Assembly (NCBI GenBank): GCA_020427005.1
Contig: JAGQOY010000012.1
Location: forward strand, 1 to 64,000
Length of the DNA stretch: 64,000 nt
From: Planctomycetales bacterium
GTDB lineage: Bacteria; Planctomycetota; Planctomycetia; Pirellulales; Pirellulaceae
Reading direction: 5' to 3'
Under the pieces are notes generated by a model. That model was not told where the DNA came from and did no database searches. It saw nothing but the letters and a program-made list of their open reading frames with translations. The position numbers and the translations under genes were made by a program. Shown here piece after piece: positions 30,008 to 39,009 of this stretch (the first letter of the stretch is position 1; every line of letters starts with the position of its first letter).

Positions 30008-31429
30008 GTGTCTTCTAGAAGCGAAGCCCCGACACATGCCGATCACCCCACGCTGGCTAATCGTTTCACTGCCAACACCGACCGTGCACATTGGCACGAT
30101 CAAGCACTCTGGTTTGTGCGTCAGAAACGGGATCGCATGGTCAAGCTGGTACCCGAGTGGGAACTGCTGCGTCAATCTGCTTCGCTCATCAAAGCCCACA
30201 CGCTGGCGAATTTACCCAAATACTTGGAGCAGTTTGAATCCGAAGCTACAGCCCGTGGGGCAATCGTCCATTGGGCCGAAAATGCAGAACAACACAACCA
30301 AATCGTTCACCGCATTCTAGAGGAAAATCGAGTTCAACGAGTTGTCAAAAGCAAATCCATGCTCACCGAGGAGTGCCACCTCAACCCCTACCTTGAATCT
30401 CGAGGTATCGAAGTTGTCGATACGGATCTAGGGGAATGGATTGTTCAATTGCGAGGGGAACCACCCAGCCATATTGTATTGCCCGCAATCCATATCAAAA
30501 AGGAAGAAGTCAGTGACACTTTTCATCGGCACATAGGCACAGAGGCAGGCAATGCCGATCCTACTTATCTGACTCAACAAGCTCGCAAACGCTTAAGAGA
30601 GAAATTCTTGGCTGCTCAAGCGGGCATTACTGGTGTCAATTTTGCAGTTGCCGAAACTGGTGGGTTGGTAGTCTGCACGAATGAAGGCAATGCCGATTTG
30701 GGTGTCTCGTTGCCCCCAATCCATATCGCATGCATGGGGATTGAAAAACTAATTCCTAGGTTTATTGATTTGAGCGTATTTACGCGATTACTTGCACGCA
30801 GCGCAACCGGACAGCCAATTACGACCTACACGTCACATTTTCATGGACCAAGAGACGGATGCCAGCTTCACATTGTCTTGGTAGACAACGGCCGTAGCAA
30901 TCTTAGAGCCAACACCACCTACCAGGAAGCGTTGCAGTGCATACGATGTGGGGCCTGCATGAATACCTGTCCGGTATATCGTCGTAGTGGTGGATATAGT
31001 TATTCCAATACTGTACCTGGACCAATTGGAAGTGTTCTGGCCCCAGCACGCGATGCTGCCGCTGCGCATTCACTTCCCTATGCTTGTACACTTTGTGGTT
31101 CATGTACCGATGTTTGTCCAGTCAAAATCCCACTTCACCACCAACTGTTAGCGTGGCGAGGTGAGCTGGCCGAGCGTAAGCTAATCCCTTTGAGTAAGAG
31201 GGTGTCGATGAAATTGGGGCGCATGGTTTTGGGTACACCCATCCTGTATCGCCTAAGTGGATGGTTGGTACGATTTGCCCTGCGGTGGCTTCCACACAGC
31301 GTGACCCACAATCACCTCAACACGTGGGCTCGTAACAGAGAACTGCCAATCCCGCCCTCAAAATCTTTTCGTAGGCTGTTTCGAGAACGACAGCATAAAC
31401 CAGCTGGTCGTGAATCCGACGTAACGTAG
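30008..31429 (+). CDS. lutB: LutB-like iron-sulfur protein of lactate utilisation
   Basis: The protein has an N-terminal LUD-type domain, and near residues 310-375 two ferredoxin motifs, CIRCGACMNTCPVYRRSGG and CTLCGSCTDVCPVKIP, each able to bind a [4Fe-4S] cluster. LutB works with LutA and LutC in oxidising L-lactate to pyruvate. The 473-residue length fits. The start is a GTG with AAAGGA 11 bases upstream. Neither lutA nor lutC is adjacent, so the partners must be elsewhere or this is a solitary paralogue. Confidence 0.88.
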   Translation: MSSRSEAPTHADHPTLANRFTANTDRAHWHDQALWFVRQKRDRMVKLVPEWELLRQSASLIKAHTLANLPKYLEQFESEATARGAIVHWAENAEQHNQIVHRILEENRVQRVVKSKSMLTEECHLNPYLESRGIEVVDTDLGEWIVQLRGEPPSHIVLPAIHIKKEEVSDTFHRHIGTEAGNADPTYLTQQARKRLREKFLAAQAGITGVNFAVAETGGLVVCTNEGNADLGVSLPPIHIACMGIEKLIPRFIDLSVFTRLLARSATGQPITTYTSHFHGPRDGCQLHIVLVDNGRSNLRANTTYQEALQCIRCGACMNTCPVYRRSGGYSYSNTVPGPIGSVLAPARDAAAAHSLPYACTLCGSCTDVCPVKIPLHHQLLAWRGELAERKLIPLSKRVSMKLGRMVLGTPILYRLSGWLVRFALRWLPHSVTHNHLNTWARNRELPIPPSKSFRRLFRERQHKPAGRESDVT

Positions 31430-31536
31430 CTCAGAAAGAAAGGCTTTGAAATCGGCATAGCTTTGCATTCAGCTCGTGGTGGTTTCTGGCCACAAACTAG
31501 AACTGCGTGTTGGCCGAAACATTAAAAGTGAGTAGT

Positions 31537-31881
31537 ATGGGTTTATTCGATGGTACGCCCTTTGAGAGGCCGGTCCGCTGCGAAATTTGCATGCAATTGT
31601 TGAACGATTGTACGTGCCCGAAGGCTCCACAACTTGCTGAACCGACAGCCGCACAACAGAAGTTACAGATTCGAGTTGAGAAAAGAAAGTATGGCAAAAT
31701 GGTCAGCGTTGTCAGCGGTTTCAGCTGTTCTGAACCGCGGCTCAAACAGCTCATGAAAGAGTTGAAGGATCACTGCGGAGCCGGAGGGTCGGTCGATGGC
31801 CACGCGATTTCCATCCAAGGGGACCATGTCCAGCGTCTACGGCGTTATTTGCGTGAACAGGGCTATAAGGGACTTGAATAG
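31537..31881 (+). CDS. SUI1/eIF1-like translation factor (YciH family)
   Basis: The C-terminal ~70 residues are an SUI1 domain (LQIRVEKRKYGKMVSVVSGFS ... LKDHCGAGGSVDGHAISIQGDHVQRLRRYL). The first part carries Cys residues arranged C-x2-C-x7-C-x-C (CEICMQLLNDCTCP), which could bind zinc. Bacterial members are thought to influence start-site fidelity, but their role is not settled. ATG 31537 (MGLFDGTPFERPVRC) is preferred over GTG 31507. It ends 71 bases before the convergent lactonase gene. Confidence 0.88.
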   Translation: MGLFDGTPFERPVRCEICMQLLNDCTCPKAPQLAEPTAAQQKLQIRVEKRKYGKMVSVVSGFSCSEPRLKQLMKELKDHCGAGGSVDGHAISIQGDHVQRLRRYLREQGYKGLE

Positions 31882-31888
31882 GGCAGCC

Positions 31889-31917
31889 CCCCTCCCCAAA
31901 AAGCACGTAGGGAGGGG
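31889..31917. terminator. GC-rich hairpin between convergent genes
   Basis: Arms CCCCTCCC (31889-31896) and GGGAGGGG (31910-31917) form a perfect 8-bp stem with a 13-base loop. It sits 7 bases after the SUI1 gene and 35 bases after the convergent lactonase gene. Neither strand has a long T-run, so it is a bidirectional terminator candidate by position. Confidence 0.5.
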
Positions 31918-31952
31918 TTGGTCGGCATCCATGGGCAATTACCCCCAGCTAC

Positions 31953-32954
31953 TTAGTGCAGTGCTGGCTTTGCTGACGTTTTTACTCGGCAGAGGTAGGT
32001 ATCGGCTGTTATGTATAGATATCCATCAGGTGCCAATGTACAGTTGCTCGTTCGCTCACCAGTTACTAATCTCCCTAACAACTGACCTTGCGGATTGAAA
32101 ACATAAATTCCCCCTGGTCCGCTGCACCAGAGTATCCCATTTGCATCCACGGTCATTCCGTCCGGCAAGCCCGGTTCTTTGGTAACTCGTTCAGTTACAT
32201 TATACAATTCACGTCCTTCACCCAGCGTCCCATTGGCTAAGACCGGAAAGGCTGTCCAATTGGCTTGGTCTGGATTCGATTGTGCTACATAGAGTGTTTT
32301 TTCATCGGGACTGAACGCGATGCCATTAGGCCGTTCAATGGTCTTTGTAAGCAAGGTTACTTTTCCATCTGCTGCCACGCGATAGACTCCACAATAATCC
32401 AATTCGCGACGTGGATCGGTGAAGCGTTCTGGCAAGCCATAGGGAGGATCTGTAAAGTAAACATCCCCATTACTTTTGAGCGCAGCATCGTTTGGGCTAT
32501 TGAGCCGTTTCCCGTCGTAGGAATCAACTATCGTCTTCTTGCCGCCCTGATTAGTCAGCACGCTGATGCGTCGATCTCCATGCTCACACATCATTAATCG
32601 CCCTTGCTTGTCTCGCAAAAGCCCATTACTACCAGGTTCTAATCCATAATATGTAACTCCCGTATACCCGGAAGGAGTCATGAACAAACTGATGCCCGTT
32701 TGCGGGTCCCATTTAAAGATGCTGTTTCTGGGAATATCAGAAAAAAGCAAGTGGTCGTCCATCCAGACGGGGCCTTCGGTCCAGGTAAAACCACTTGCCA
32801 GAATCTCTATTTTAGAATTTGCAGCAACTAGGCCGTCAAATTCTGGTGTCAATCGTTCGATGGATCCCAGTGAATCTTGCGCCATTACAATTCCTTGTTG
32901 CATGAAAGGAAAATAAATTACTACAGCCAAGATCCACATAAATATCAGTCGCAT
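31953..32954 (-). CDS. Exported SMP-30/gluconolactonase-family protein
   Basis: Six-bladed propeller hydrolase that usually opens sugar lactones. Visible markers are SGFTWTEGPVW (metal-binding Glu), LNSPNDAALKSNGDVYFTDPPYGL (Asn and Asp ligands) and GLPDGMTVDANGILWCSGPGGI. The start at 32954 (MRLIFMWILAVVIYF) gives a clean signal peptide ending near MAQDS, with AGGAGAAA at the right distance; the longer ORF start at 32981 is unlikely. Periplasmic location follows from the signal. The true substrate is unknown. Confidence 0.88.
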   Translation of the reverse strand: MRLIFMWILAVVIYFPFMQQGIVMAQDSLGSIERLTPEFDGLVAANSKIEILASGFTWTEGPVWMDDHLLFSDIPRNSIFKWDPQTGISLFMTPSGYTGVTYYGLEPGSNGLLRDKQGRLMMCEHGDRRISVLTNQGGKKTIVDSYDGKRLNSPNDAALKSNGDVYFTDPPYGLPERFTDPRRELDYCGVYRVAADGKVTLLTKTIERPNGIAFSPDEKTLYVAQSNPDQANWTAFPVLANGTLGEGRELYNVTERVTKEPGLPDGMTVDANGILWCSGPGGIYVFNPQGQLLGRLVTGERTSNCTLAPDGYLYITADTYLCRVKTSAKPALH

Positions 32955-33187
32955 TGGAAGTTTCTCCTGAAGGTAGGTCAAAGTCTAAATAGCACAGGAG
33001 CTCATTTCTGGAAACGCTTCAGCCAATTGCGACGCTTGTTTGTCGTCAATCGCGAATGACGCCACATATGAGAGCTAAAGAGCAACGTTTTTAACTGCCT
33101 CTGGTGTAGCATCATAACGCAAAATGCCTCAGCCAGGTACGATCGCGGCCGAATCATCTCCAAGCCTATGAAGATTGGAAGAAAAGT

Positions 33188-33523
33188 ATGCCTATTAATA
33201 TTTTTCGTGACTTACCTATCGACCTTCAGCAAGAGCACAGCGAAACCCTACAGGCAGACTCTGGTGTGCGAATCGAACGCATCGTGTCCGATGGCCACTA
33301 TAGTCCCGACGGATTCTGGTATGATCAAACGGAACATGAATGGATAGTGGTTTTGCAAGGTAGCGCAGTAATCGAATTCATGGACCGACCGCAGAAAAAA
33401 ATGATACCCGGCGACCACTGTTGGATTCCAGCGCATCAGAAACATCGTGTGGCTTCTACAAGCCTCACTGGCATGACCATTTGGCTAGCAGTGTTTGTAA
33501 CGCCCCAAAAAGTAGAGCCATAG
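33188..33523 (+). CDS. Small cupin-domain protein
   Basis: A 111-residue single cupin barrel. The two motifs are visible as QTEHEWIVVLQGSAVIEF and PGDHCWIPAHQKHRV, with His, Glu and His as likely metal ligands. GGAAGAAAAG lies 3-12 bases before the ATG. Cytoplasmic, no signal peptide. Cupins of this size include phosphomannose isomerase-like and dioxygenase-like enzymes, so no reaction can be named. It converges on the methyltransferase gene across 53 bases. Confidence 0.85.
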   Translation: MPINIFRDLPIDLQQEHSETLQADSGVRIERIVSDGHYSPDGFWYDQTEHEWIVVLQGSAVIEFMDRPQKKMIPGDHCWIPAHQKHRVASTSLTGMTIWLAVFVTPQKVEP

Positions 33524-33576
33524 AAAAGTCACACGGGCTAAGTTCACCGCCAAAGTGCAATACCGGGCAGCACTAT

Positions 33577-35124
33577 CTAGGCAGTCAGCAAATAACATTC
33601 CACCAAATCCTGCAACAACTGATCGACGAAATGGAGTTGCTGGTCGCGAGAGATTGGGAATACCTTCGAACTAGAATTTGGTAGAACTGGCTCGCCAGCA
33701 AGTGAGAATCTCTGTAGCTCCAGTCGTAGGTCTTCACGCGAATGGCTTCCGTCTAAGAAACTACAAAGATGCTGATGCCAGGGGCTGAGTGATACAGCAG
33801 CGTGCCTTAAATTGGTGACAACTGATCGGCCCGTCGTGCACTGGGCTCTGACAAAACCAGATACTTTCGGAAGCGGTCCCGCAGAAGTTGCCAATTGCGT
33901 TGGATTCGGGGACGCCAAAACGACTCCGCGCGCTAACAGTAAGAGCAAATCTTCGAACACACTATCTTCCAGGTCGGAATCTGTGTCGTCCTCCAACACA
34001 TCTCGAGCACGATACACTAACTCCTCTACGGTGACCCAAGAGGGCCACGACTTGACCAATTCGCATAACAACGCTTCCAGGAATGGATGATCAGTAGCAA
34101 TTTTCTTTGTCTGTCCGACAAAGGTAGTCGCCAGAGCATCTTCTCCTTCGATTTGTAGTGGTTCAGCGAGAGCAAATGAAAGTCCTGTTAGGCGAATCGG
34201 GCCAATGTTCCTATCTAGCGGCTGATCTGGATGGCAAACCAGGGATCGGCGAAAGGTGCGGGCTGTCAAGAAATCCGTGAATTGTTCTTGTTCGAGCAAG
34301 GAAACGTCCCTCATCAACTTCTGAGTCGCTTCGTCAAAGTCAGCTTTCATAAGTTCGGGAACATTTGCATCACCTAGATATCGAAGTTCGTGAGCAGTAA
34401 CTCGTTCAAAGAACTCATGAAAATAAAGCGGCGTATTATTTTCCTCGAAATGTTCATGAAAAATGTAGGCGTCATGATGTCCCGTCAAGTGCTCGACCTC
34501 ATCCTTGAGGATCTGACGGTAGGTTTCATCACGCAAGTCTGGCGAGTGAATCAAGAAATCTAAAAGGCTGCGTCCTTGCGCTAGTTTTTCACCGATGGTT
34601 TCAAACTTGCGGGCATGATATGCAAGCATGTCTCTTGCAATTCCACGCATGTGCCAGCCAGGATAGGTGTTGTAACTTACATACATGATGCCTTGTGGAC
34701 CTAACAACTGTTTTCCTAGCGAGAGAATATGATCCTGAACTTGCTTGGGGACCCAAGAAAACACACCGTGGCAGATGATGTAGTCGAACTGCCCAAAGTC
34801 CGCGTTCAACTCGAGTATGTCCCGTCGTTGAAACTCAATATTGTCCAGCGCCAATCGTTTGGCACTCTCGCAAGCCTCATTAATCTGACGAGCTGAGATG
34901 TCGATACCAACGAATCGACTTTGAGGCAGCTCAAACGCCATTGGCAGGATATTCCCGCCACCTGCACAGCCAATCTCGAGCACTCGGCACTGGTCGACCT
35001 TAACAGCTGGAAATCCAAATAGCGTTCCTATCATTGAAAGATGTCGAGGATGGGTAAGCGGCTGTGGTCCGGAGGGATAGGGTAAGTCGTCGTACGATTT
35101 TGCAATTGCAGATTCCAAAGTCAT
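33577..35124 (-). CDS. Class I methyltransferase with regulatory domain
   Basis: The N-terminal part has SAM-binding motif I VLEIGCAGGGNILPMA near residue 48 and continues FVGIDISARQINEA, DIIELN-like (RRDILELN) and YIICHGVFSWVP. It begins with SYDDLPYPSGPQPLTHPRHL, typical of proteins joining a methyltransferase to a PF10119-type regulatory domain. The middle (residues ~190-300) fits that domain, and the rest looks like winged-helix or B12-independent regulatory sequence. I chose ATG 35124 over GTG 35184 because the family motif starts there. The substrate is unknown. It lies downstream of the large repeat protein gene on the same strand. Confidence 0.85.
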   Translation of the reverse strand: MTLESAIAKSYDDLPYPSGPQPLTHPRHLSMIGTLFGFPAVKVDQCRVLEIGCAGGGNILPMAFELPQSRFVGIDISARQINEACESAKRLALDNIEFQRRDILELNADFGQFDYIICHGVFSWVPKQVQDHILSLGKQLLGPQGIMYVSYNTYPGWHMRGIARDMLAYHARKFETIGEKLAQGRSLLDFLIHSPDLRDETYRQILKDEVEHLTGHHDAYIFHEHFEENNTPLYFHEFFERVTAHELRYLGDANVPELMKADFDEATQKLMRDVSLLEQEQFTDFLTARTFRRSLVCHPDQPLDRNIGPIRLTGLSFALAEPLQIEGEDALATTFVGQTKKIATDHPFLEALLCELVKSWPSWVTVEELVYRARDVLEDDTDSDLEDSVFEDLLLLLARGVVLASPNPTQLATSAGPLPKVSGFVRAQCTTGRSVVTNLRHAAVSLSPWHQHLCSFLDGSHSREDLRLELQRFSLAGEPVLPNSSSKVFPISRDQQLHFVDQLLQDLVECYLLTA

Positions 35125-35342
35125 TGGAAAGATACCAACTGTTGATAGGAGTGAAAAAGCGTCTAGAAATGAGTCTCGTGACACCGATCAGCTCACCACG
35201 CATCGGAAACTCGACCATTGCGTAAGAGAAACAAATCTTGCAAATTGGGGCTATTACCCGATGACCGCAACTGGGAGTATGCAGCCCAGATTGGCTGTGC
35301 TGTACGGCCATACAGATTGTAGGTTGTTTAAGTCGCGGCATG

Positions 35343-35372
35343 GCTGAATTGCAGAATAATCCGCAATTCAGC
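35343..35372 (-). terminator. Perfect inverted repeat after the repeat-protein gene
   Basis: Arms GCTGAATTGC (35343-35352) and GCAATTCAGC (35363-35372), 10-base loop, 29 bases after the stop at 35401. No T-run follows on the minus strand, so it may be a stem-only terminator, an mRNA-stabilising end or a protein-binding site. Confidence 0.45.
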
Positions 35373-35400
35373 AGGCAAGCATAGACAAGCGGCCGATCAA

Positions 35401-38400
35401 CTATTGTTCCCAGTTTAGTCTTGCGGGAGGTCGTCTAAATCGATTCCCTTGCTCAACCAACGTATCCATTCCATCTCCGCCGTCAAATAGAACACTTCCA
35501 GAGAAGATGGAATCCACAACTTGCAGATAGTCGTCACCGCCTGAAAGCCCTACACTGACTTCCCCATTAAAAAGACATCGTTCGACAAGTACTCGATCAC
35601 TGATCTCGCCCAGACTTTGGAGGTCAAATGCACCAAAATTCGAGTCCAGTATTCGTGCCACGTTTGATCGAACCAAGTTAGCATCTACAGAGTTACTCCC
35701 GCCAAGTTGAATTCTGGCCAATCCCGGGACATCGACGTTTTGAACGTCAATTTGGCTTCCGCCACCATTGAGCGAAGCGGACAAAAGGGGTGTTGATTTG
35801 TCGATCCTTCTTGTGAAAGAGAGGTCTTGAATCGCGACTTTACCCGCTCCGTGACCGACAAGTCCTATCGAACTGGCCCGATTGCTGCCTACCTCCAGTC
35901 GTACAGGTCCATCAAAGGTCGAACTGGAAACGGAGACATCGCTACCACCACCGGGCGCACGCAGCATTAATATCGGGCTTGATTTATCTATCCACTTTGT
36001 CAGGTGGAGATCCTGGATTTGGGCCTTGCCTGCTCCCATCCCTCCACTAACACCCGTGGCAGAATCGGGAGGAAGAGGTTCGTGCCCCACTTCGATCGAT
36101 ACGCTTCCTTCCACCGTAGCACCGCGTACTCTAACGCGGCTACCACTTCCAGGAGCTTGGATCGCTAGGATCGGTGAGGATTTGTCAATGGCATCTGCTG
36201 TAATAGAAAGATCTCTGACAGATACCTTGCCGGTTCCCAACCCTGAGAATCCAAGCGTACTGGCTTCACTACTTCCAACTTCCAATCGTACTGGACCTTC
36301 GAAGCTGGAATTCGAAAGGGAAACTTCGCTATCACCACCGGGAGCACGCAACAACAATATCGGAGTTGATTTGTCAATCCGCTTATGAAAGTGCAGGTCT
36401 TGAAGGTTGGCCTTACCAGTTCCCATTCCACTTCTAACACCTGATGCAGGATCGGGTGGGCTAGAAGAATCGGCCTCATGTCCGACTTCGATCAATACGT
36501 TTCCTTCTACATCGGCACCCCTAACTCTGACCTCACTTCCACCACTTGGAGCAACTAGCGCCAACACTGGTGAGGACTTATCAAATTCCTTTAATGCAAT
36601 GGCTAAATCGGTTATGGAAACTCTGCTACCGCCACCGGCTGTAAGGCCTCGAGAGCGATGGCTGCCTACTTCCATTCGCACAGGACCCTCGAAGCTAGAA
36701 CTCGAAAGCGAAACTTCGTTGCCTTCGCCCGGAGCACGCAGCATCAATATAGGACTTGACTTGTCAATCCACTTTCTGAAGTGTAGGTCCTGCAAGTGAG
36801 CTTTGCCTGCTCCCATCCCACCACCAACGCCTGTAGCGGCATCAGGCGGACTGGCCTCATGCCCGACTTCGATAAGTACATTACCTTCAACATCGGCGCC
36901 TCGGACTCTGATTTCGCTACCTCCGCCAGGAGCAACAAGTGCCAAAATCGGCGATGATTTGTCTAGGTCAGCTGAAGTAATGGAAATGTCACTGACGGAT
37001 ACTTTGCCTGCACCCTGACCAACAAGTCCCAATGAACTGGCTTCATTACTACCAACTTCCAATCGCACTGGACCTTCGAAGGTGGAACTCGAGACGGAAA
37101 CTTCGCTACCGCCGCCAGGAGCACGCAATAACAATATTGGCGTCGATTTATCGATCCGCTTATGAAAGTGCAGGTCTTGGAGATTTGCTTTGCCAGCACC
37201 TGGACCAGTAGCAACACCGACAACACCTGTAGGATCGGATGGACTGGCGTCATGTCCGACTTCGATAAGGACATTACCTTCGACATCGGCACCTTGGACG
37301 TGGACTTGGCTACCTCCCCCCGGGGCCACTACGGCCAGAATGGGCCAAATTTTGTCAATATGCAGTTTGGAGGATATCGAAATATCACTGACGGAAACTT
37401 TCCCTGCCCCACCGCCAACTAAACCTAAGAAACTGGCTTGTCGGCTACCCACTTCTAATCGCACTGGGCCTTCGAAGCTAGAACTCGCAAGCGTAACTTC
37501 GCTACCTCCACCCAAAGCACGCAACATCAATGAAGGACTTGTCTTATCGACCCACTTCGTAAAGTGCAGGTCCCGGACATGAACCTTGCCAGAACCGCCA
37601 CCGCTGGCAACACCTGAAGAAGGATCGGGTGGACTTGCGTCATGTCCGACTTCGATTAGGACATTGCCTTCTACATCGGCACCTCGGACGCGGACTTGGC
37701 TACCTCCTCCTGGAGCAATTAGAGCCAACATGGGAGATGACTTGTCAATCACTTTGGATGTAATCAGAACATCCTCTACAACAACTCTTCCGGCGCCCTG
37801 CCCTAGTAAGCCCAATGAGCTAGCTTGTCTACTGCCAACCTCTAGGCGCACAGGTCCCTCAAAACTGGAATGCGAAACCGAAACTTCGCTATCACTGCCC
37901 GGTGCCTGCAATCTTAGGATGGGATTGGCTTTCTCGAACCGCCGATACAGGCTCAAATCCTGAATTTTGACTTTACCTGTACCAGAACTTCCGACAACTC
38001 CTGTAGCCGGTTCAGGAGCATAGGCTTCGTGTCCAACCTCGATCAGTACATCCGCCGAAAAACTCGATTGAATAACGTTGACTTCGCTGCCTGAACCCAA
38101 AGCGCGAACAACCATTGCTGGCTCAATCTTGTACGCCTTTCTATCGACGACCACGTTTTCAAAGGTAATGAAATCAGCATGTTCGGCTTCAAGCGCCACG
38201 ACCCTAATAGAATCTTCAACTCGTAGCTGCCGCAAATACACTCGGTCAACGCCATCATCACATCGAAAATCGATTGCATTGAGCGACGTTCGAGGGTTGC
38301 CCTGAACCAGAACTGCATCATTGCCACCTCCTAGCGTCGCCCGGATGCTTGAAACTCCTGACACAACAAGCTGAGTAGTAGCTTGGCCGTTTATGGTAGT

Positions 38401-38595
38401 GTCGGTTTGGGGCACAATTCGAAAGGTGTTGGCTCTACGAGGATCTGCCACAATACTCAGGGCGTTATCATCGTCATCTCCCCAAATCATGAGGCTGCCG
38501 TCTTGAACATCGACAGTTACATCACCAGCCAACATTTGTCGGAGCTCAAGTTGTTCCAACTGCCGACGCCTGCGATTAGGTAGGGCACGCGCCAT
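35401..38595 (-). CDS. Secreted tandem-repeat protein with planctomycete N-terminal signature
   Basis: I chose ATG 38595, giving MARALPNRRRRQLEQLELRQMLAGDV with TGGAGAA just upstream; a start at 38865 would add 90 unlikely residues. LEQLELRQMLA matches the export signature also seen in the protein at 1-4406. After a short lead (DGSLMIWGDDDDNALSI and LGGGNDAVLV, RTX-like beta strands) the protein alternates two ~65-residue units. One contains SSFEGPVRLEVGS and the other ADVEGNVLIEVGHEASPPD. Each carries a KSSPIL(A/M)L(V/R)APGGGSE-type stretch. The C-terminal ~75 residues (SGGDDYLQVVDSIFSGSVLFDGGDG) return to beta-solenoid sequence. Total about 1064 residues. Probably extracellular beta-solenoid; function unknown. 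Confidence 0.87.
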   Translation of the reverse strand: MARALPNRRRRQLEQLELRQMLAGDVTVDVQDGSLMIWGDDDDNALSIVADPRRANTFRIVPQTDTTINGQATTQLVVSGVSSIRATLGGGNDAVLVQGNPRTSLNAIDFRCDDGVDRVYLRQLRVEDSIRVVALEAEHADFITFENVVVDRKAYKIEPAMVVRALGSGSEVNVIQSSFSADVLIEVGHEAYAPEPATGVVGSSGTGKVKIQDLSLYRRFEKANPILRLQAPGSDSEVSVSHSSFEGPVRLEVGSRQASSLGLLGQGAGRVVVEDVLITSKVIDKSSPMLALIAPGGGSQVRVRGADVEGNVLIEVGHDASPPDPSSGVASGGGSGKVHVRDLHFTKWVDKTSPSLMLRALGGGSEVTLASSSFEGPVRLEVGSRQASFLGLVGGGAGKVSVSDISISSKLHIDKIWPILAVVAPGGGSQVHVQGADVEGNVLIEVGHDASPSDPTGVVGVATGPGAGKANLQDLHFHKRIDKSTPILLLRAPGGGSEVSVSSSTFEGPVRLEVGSNEASSLGLVGQGAGKVSVSDISITSADLDKSSPILALVAPGGGSEIRVRGADVEGNVLIEVGHEASPPDAATGVGGGMGAGKAHLQDLHFRKWIDKSSPILMLRAPGEGNEVSLSSSSFEGPVRMEVGSHRSRGLTAGGGSRVSITDLAIALKEFDKSSPVLALVAPSGGSEVRVRGADVEGNVLIEVGHEADSSSPPDPASGVRSGMGTGKANLQDLHFHKRIDKSTPILLLRAPGGDSEVSLSNSSFEGPVRLEVGSSEASTLGFSGLGTGKVSVRDLSITADAIDKSSPILAIQAPGSGSRVRVRGATVEGSVSIEVGHEPLPPDSATGVSGGMGAGKAQIQDLHLTKWIDKSSPILMLRAPGGGSDVSVSSSTFDGPVRLEVGSNRASSIGLVGHGAGKVAIQDLSFTRRIDKSTPLLSASLNGGGSQIDVQNVDVPGLARIQLGGSNSVDANLVRSNVARILDSNFGAFDLQSLGEISDRVLVERCLFNGEVSVGLSGGDDYLQVVDSIFSGSVLFDGGDGMDTLVEQGNRFRRPPARLNWEQ
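35700..38090 (-). repeat. ~388-bp super-repeats inside the secreted protein gene
   Basis: The segment encoding IEVGH recurs near 36090, 36477, 36858, 37250, 37638 and 38026, at spacings of 387, 381, 392, 388 and 388 bases. Each super-repeat holds two different sub-units of about 65 residues, the RLEVGS type and the IEVGH type, in strict alternation. Repeat copies are very similar at the DNA level. Confidence 0.85.
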
Positions 38596-38838
38596 ATTTG
38601 ATTCTCCAGCGAAAAGGCTGATAACGAGGAATTGATGAGGAAGAATCGATCTATCGTAGCAGAGCTTCCCTCGTTTTATCAACGCTTTTGCAAGTGGATT
38701 AATCCAAATCAACGGTGAGCAGAGATTCATGTCTGTTTGTTGGTAGTCGTCCACTAACCTGGTGGTAGATCGCTGTACTTGGCGGTGGGGCGCAAGCAGC
38801 CTTCCCAAGTGACACTTGGTTCGTGTTGGGACCGGTTT

Positions 38839-38865
38839 TTTGAGCACGCCTGAATTGTGATACAA
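38839..38865 (+). promoter_or_regulatory. Promoter candidate for the sulfatase gene
   Basis: TTGAGC at 38839-38844 and TACAAT at 38860-38865 are 15 bases apart, shorter than the ideal. A TG just before the -10 (TGATACAAT) makes an extended -10. It lies 144 bases before the sulfatase start. Confidence 0.35.
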
Positions 38866-39009
38866 TCCAACCTGAGCAACTGAAACGTATTGAAAAGTCT
38901 TGGATTATCATCAGATCCACTCTTTTTGCTTCCAATACTGGGGTCGCTTTGAACGCTGGTTTCAGCAAAGCCCATTCCAAATCCAAAATGCCTCCAAGGA
39001 CCTTGCCTA

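Noticed and set aside
35882-37963. Several plus-strand open frames rich in Pro, Ser and Thr
   Set aside because: They are antisense to the tandem-repeat gene on the minus strand and repeat with its period; no ribosome sites or family features.
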